Shown here: positions 14,460-16,732 of the stretch, piece by piece
How positions within the stretch are numbered: position 1 is the first letter of the stretch
Layout: the number at the start of each line of letters is the position of its first letter
Assembly: GCA_903922535.1 (NCBI GenBank)
Contig: CAIXUF010000132.1
Location: forward strand, 1 to 16,732
DNA: 16,732 nucleotides
Reading direction: 5' to 3'
Origin: Candidatus Hydrogenedentota bacterium
Lineage (GTDB): Bacteria > Hydrogenedentota > Hydrogenedentia > Hydrogenedentiales > CAITNO01
The notes under the pieces: generated by a model
The model's input: the letters and a program-made list of their open reading frames with translations, nothing else
What the model was told of the DNA's origin: nothing
Databases searched by the model: none
Translations under genes and position numbers: made by a program

Positions 14460-15359
14460 CTACCCTTTCCTCCTTGTGAGAAACGCGCTGACGGCAAACC
14501 GCTGCCTGGTCCGCGCCATGACCAGGTTTGCCCATCCTTTCTTGAGGCTCTCCGCCGGACGCACCACAATATCATAACGGTGGTTCCATGCGGCAAGCAG
14601 GGGATTGGGCCACGCGAAAACCCGCGGTTGGACGGCGGCATCCACCCTGACTGCGCTGTCCGAGTAGAGTGTGTCCTTCGGATGAACCGTCCTTTCAGGG
14701 CACGTCAGGTCAAAATGGCGGTGAAGAGCGCGGACAAGACGGCCATGGCTCTCTATTCCCAATTCCAGGTCGCCTTCCATGCACATGTCACAGGTCAGGA
14801 GAAAAATACCGCCGGGTCTTAGGATGCGCCACACCTCTTCGAGCGTGTGCGCAAAGTCTGGGATATGCTCAATAACGCTTATGCTGTATACCGCGTCAAG
14901 TTCGCCGTCGGCAAAAGGCAAGCTGCTCCCGTCGGCGAGGCGGAACTGGACAGACCCGGGCGCGGCGGCATATACGGCCGCCGCCCTGCCAAGATCCACG
15001 CCGCAGACAGGGTCGATATCCGTGCAGATCACATCACATCCCAGGCGGCCAATGCTAAAGGGGAAGAACGTGACGCCGCTCCCCACATCCGCAACCTTTG
15101 GGCTCGTTTCCGTCGGCACCGTCCGCCGCCAGCGCCGCAGGTGGTGATAGGCATAGGGATATTCCCAAATCCGGCTCCATTCGTGAAGCGAATCTCCCGG
15201 CCAGCGGTATTCGGAACTCCGAAATTTGTCTTCCAGCGATAGAAACTCAGCCTGGTCCTTCTCCAACTTGGAGAACAACTCCCTCCATTCCGGAGTTCCC
15301 AGGTCAGACAGGATTGCCAGGCCCGATCTGTCAAAGGGATGATCCAAGTCTGTTTTCAA
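14460..15359 (-). CDS. Class I SAM-dependent methyltransferase, 299 aa
   Basis: A methyltransferase with the Rossmann-like SAM fold. Motif I is VADVGSGVTFFP (89-100), the acidic end of strand 2 is CTDIDP (112-117), LADGSSLPF (141-149) precedes DAVYSISVIEHIPD (155-168, motif IV/post), and the strand-5 region is LRPGGIFLL (180-188). The substrate is probably a sugar of the repeat unit or a chain end, but this is inferred from context. The start is read as TTG 15359: it forms a 4-nt TTGA overlap with the flippase stop and has GGAG about 11 nt upstream. The reading frame is open much further upstream inside the flippase gene, but that part is an antisense-free shadow with no domain. The N-terminal ~85 residues are rich in Trp, Tyr and Arg and have no motif I know. 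Confidence 0.83.
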   Translation of the reverse strand: MKTDLDHPFDRSGLAILSDLGTPEWRELFSKLEKDQAEFLSLEDKFRSSEYRWPGDSLHEWSRIWEYPYAYHHLRRWRRTVPTETSPKVADVGSGVTFFPFSIGRLGCDVICTDIDPVCGVDLGRAAAVYAAAPGSVQFRLADGSSLPFADGELDAVYSISVIEHIPDFAHTLEEVWRILRPGGIFLLTCDMCMEGDLELGIESHGRLVRALHRHFDLTCPERTVHPKDTLYSDSAVRVDAAVQPRVFAWPNPLLAAWNHRYDIVVRPAESLKKGWANLVMARTRQRFAVSAFLTRRKG

Positions 15360-16714
15360 GATACCCGTTTCTCCATGGTTGGAATCTTTTGCTTCCCGAC
15401 GTTTCTTAAGAGAACCACGGCATACCCCAGTGTCCACGCGGTATGGACGAAATAGGCTGTTGTCCGTCCCATGGCCAGGCCGAGCGCCCCGTAGCCCCGC
15501 TGCACAAGCAAGTAGGTCATTGTGACGCACACAATACCCCAGCCAAGGTTCATGGCGGTGCCTACCCACGCATGTCCGGAGGCTGCAAGAACGTACCCAA
15601 CAGGCGCCTGAACTGCAAAAACCATGGCGGACAGAACCACGGCATCCATCGTCTTCCACCCCGCCTCGAACCCAACACCGTAGAGGCCCATGATACGGGG
15701 ACTCAGGACAAGGAGGGCCACACCCGCCGGGAGACAAACCAAAACGTTGATTCCGATTCCAAGGCACAGCGTTTTGGCGGTTCCCCTGTGGTCGCTTCGT
15801 CCGAACTGTTCCGACATCATCGGCAGTATGGCCTGGGCCACCATTGAGGGCAGAAAGGTGATGGCCGTGTACCACTGGTTCGCGCTGTTGAACAGGCCCA
15901 TCTCACTGTACCCGTTCGGCTGGTTCACCAGGAAGGCATTGCAGCCCCAGGTAATCGGCCCCACCATCATGCCGCTGGTCGCCGCAGGCAGGGAGAACCG
16001 CCACAGCACCGGCCACTCACGGGCGCACCCCGACAGCGTGAAGGGAACCGCGTGCCGGGCGGTTTCAGCGCGCAGCGCAATGTGGTTGAGAAGCCAATTG
16101 ATACTCATGGAAATGACCAGCGCCCACACGGCGCCGGAGAGGCCCCAAAACCAAACCCCACCCACCATGAGCGGGAACGAGGCCACGCCGGACACGAGAC
16201 TGACCTGGGCGATGACGCGAAACGCCTCAAAACCGGCAAGGGCACCGGTCTGACTGCCGTTCACCGCGCTGAGAAACAGGAGCAGACTGCCGATGCGCAC
16301 GATTCCTGCCAGGTGCGGGGCGGCAAGGGTATGTTCGGACAGCCATGGGGCGAACACAAACAGCGCCAGCGACATGCCCCCCCCGCTGATGATGGCCACC
16401 ACGCCGGACAGGGCAATTACGCGCCCCGCTTTGGCAGCGTCCTTGGCATGAAACTCACCCACGTATTTCGTGGCGGTAATCCCCAAGCCAAATCCGGCAA
16501 AGATGCCAAACATCCCGACGGTGGACTGGATTATGCCAAGTTCGCCAAAAGCGACCTTGCCGAGCATGCGGGCCACCAGAATGGACGAAAAAAGGACGAG
16601 TACGCGGGAAATGACCGCCCCCGCAACCGACCAAAAGGCACCCCTGGCAAACCGATAACCAATGGGGGATCTTTCGAGGCGGTTCCACAAGGGACGCAGA
16701 ACGGGTGGGCACAT
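15356..16714 (-). CDS. Wzx-type polysaccharide flippase (MATE/MVF superfamily), 452 aa
   Basis: About twelve transmembrane helices fill the protein, starting with RGAFWSVAGAVISRVLVLFS (residues 25-44), which resembles the first helix of Polysacc_synt/Wzx proteins, followed by ARMLGKVAFGELGIIQS (48-64). The LGKxxFGxLGIIQS element after helix 1 is a hallmark of this family. It should flip undecaprenyl-linked repeat units across the inner membrane. ATG 16714 gives a normal length, but no ribosome-binding site precedes it and the frame is open to the right edge of the window, so the true start could lie a few codons outside. An eight-base C tract (16377-16384) encodes part of IISGGGMS. Its stop overlaps the methyltransferase start. 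Confidence 0.88.
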   Translation of the reverse strand: MCPPVLRPLWNRLERSPIGYRFARGAFWSVAGAVISRVLVLFSSILVARMLGKVAFGELGIIQSTVGMFGIFAGFGLGITATKYVGEFHAKDAAKAGRVIALSGVVAIISGGGMSLALFVFAPWLSEHTLAAPHLAGIVRIGSLLLFLSAVNGSQTGALAGFEAFRVIAQVSLVSGVASFPLMVGGVWFWGLSGAVWALVISMSINWLLNHIALRAETARHAVPFTLSGCAREWPVLWRFSLPAATSGMMVGPITWGCNAFLVNQPNGYSEMGLFNSANQWYTAITFLPSMVAQAILPMMSEQFGRSDHRGTAKTLCLGIGINVLVCLPAGVALLVLSPRIMGLYGVGFEAGWKTMDAVVLSAMVFAVQAPVGYVLAASGHAWVGTAMNLGWGIVCVTMTYLLVQRGYGALGLAMGRTTAYFVHTAWTLGYAVVLLRNVGKQKIPTMEKRVS

Positions 16715-16732
16715 CGCCGAGACGCACGCCGA

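Noticed and set aside
15360..15875. N-terminal extension of the methyltransferase frame inside the flippase gene
   Set aside because: The sequence is rich in Arg, Gly and His without domains and fully overlaps conserved flippase helices; the TTGA overlap start fits better.
1..16732. CRISPR array, tRNA or rRNA genes
   Set aside because: No regularly spaced repeats, cloverleaf sequence or rRNA-like stretch was seen on either strand.

Overview
The window is the interior of a surface-polysaccharide (O-antigen type) gene cluster from a Gram-negative bacterium of moderately high GC content (roughly 55-60 % by eye). Every recognisable gene lies on the minus strand, so transcription runs from the right end to the left end. 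Gene content (Wzx-type flippase, Wzy/WaaL-type polymerase or ligase, CDP-sugar enzymes, glycosyltransferases, acyl- and methyltransferase) points to lipopolysaccharide O-antigen or a similar exported glycan. I cannot name the organism; an environmental deltaproteobacterium or a PVC/Hydrogenedentes-like lineage would fit, but that is a guess from gene style only.

Layout in the order of transcription: (1) 16714-14460, a flippase overlapped by a class I SAM methyltransferase; (2) 14262-12985, a multispanning O-antigen polymerase/ligase-like protein; (3) 12984-12155, about 830 bp without an intact gene, holding a frameshifted remnant of the first ~37 codons of a glycosyltransferase; (4) 12154-7203, the CDP-3,6-dideoxyhexose module: rfbF (glucose-1-phosphate cytidylyltransferase), rfbG (CDP-glucose 4,6-dehydratase), rfbH (3-dehydrase with a [2Fe-2S] cluster), a flavin reductase lacking the usual ferredoxin module, and one SDR reductase/epimerase; (5) 7206-4658, a polyprenyl-phosphate glycosyltransferase (GT2 with two membrane helices) and a GT-C membrane glycosyltransferase, both joined by ATGA overlaps to the dideoxyhexose module; (6) 4418-240, a GT4 glycosyltransferase, an FrhB-like iron-sulfur/flavin protein, a second GT4 and a left-handed beta-helix acyltransferase; (7) the first 52 codons of a CapD-like nucleotide-sugar dehydratase/epimerase running off the left edge.

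Working together, region 4 should turn glucose-1-phosphate into a CDP-3,6-dideoxyhexose (paratose, abequose or a related sugar; the window does not decide which). The adjoining GT2 and GT-C could place a sugar on the glycan in the periplasm through a lipid-phosphate carrier, while the GT4 enzymes build the repeat unit in the cytoplasm, Wzx flips it and the Wzy/WaaL-like protein polymerises or ligates it. The acyltransferase, methyltransferase and FrhB-like protein probably decorate or modify sugars.

The most notable structural observation is that the block from rfbF to the GT-C gene is bracketed by two direct copies of the same glycosyltransferase 5' end (about 124 bp, about 84 % identical by eye). 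The left copy is the start of the intact GT4 gene at 4418, the right copy is the broken remnant at 12793-12908. This looks like the footprint of cassette insertion, replacement or recombination at a glycosyltransferase gene.
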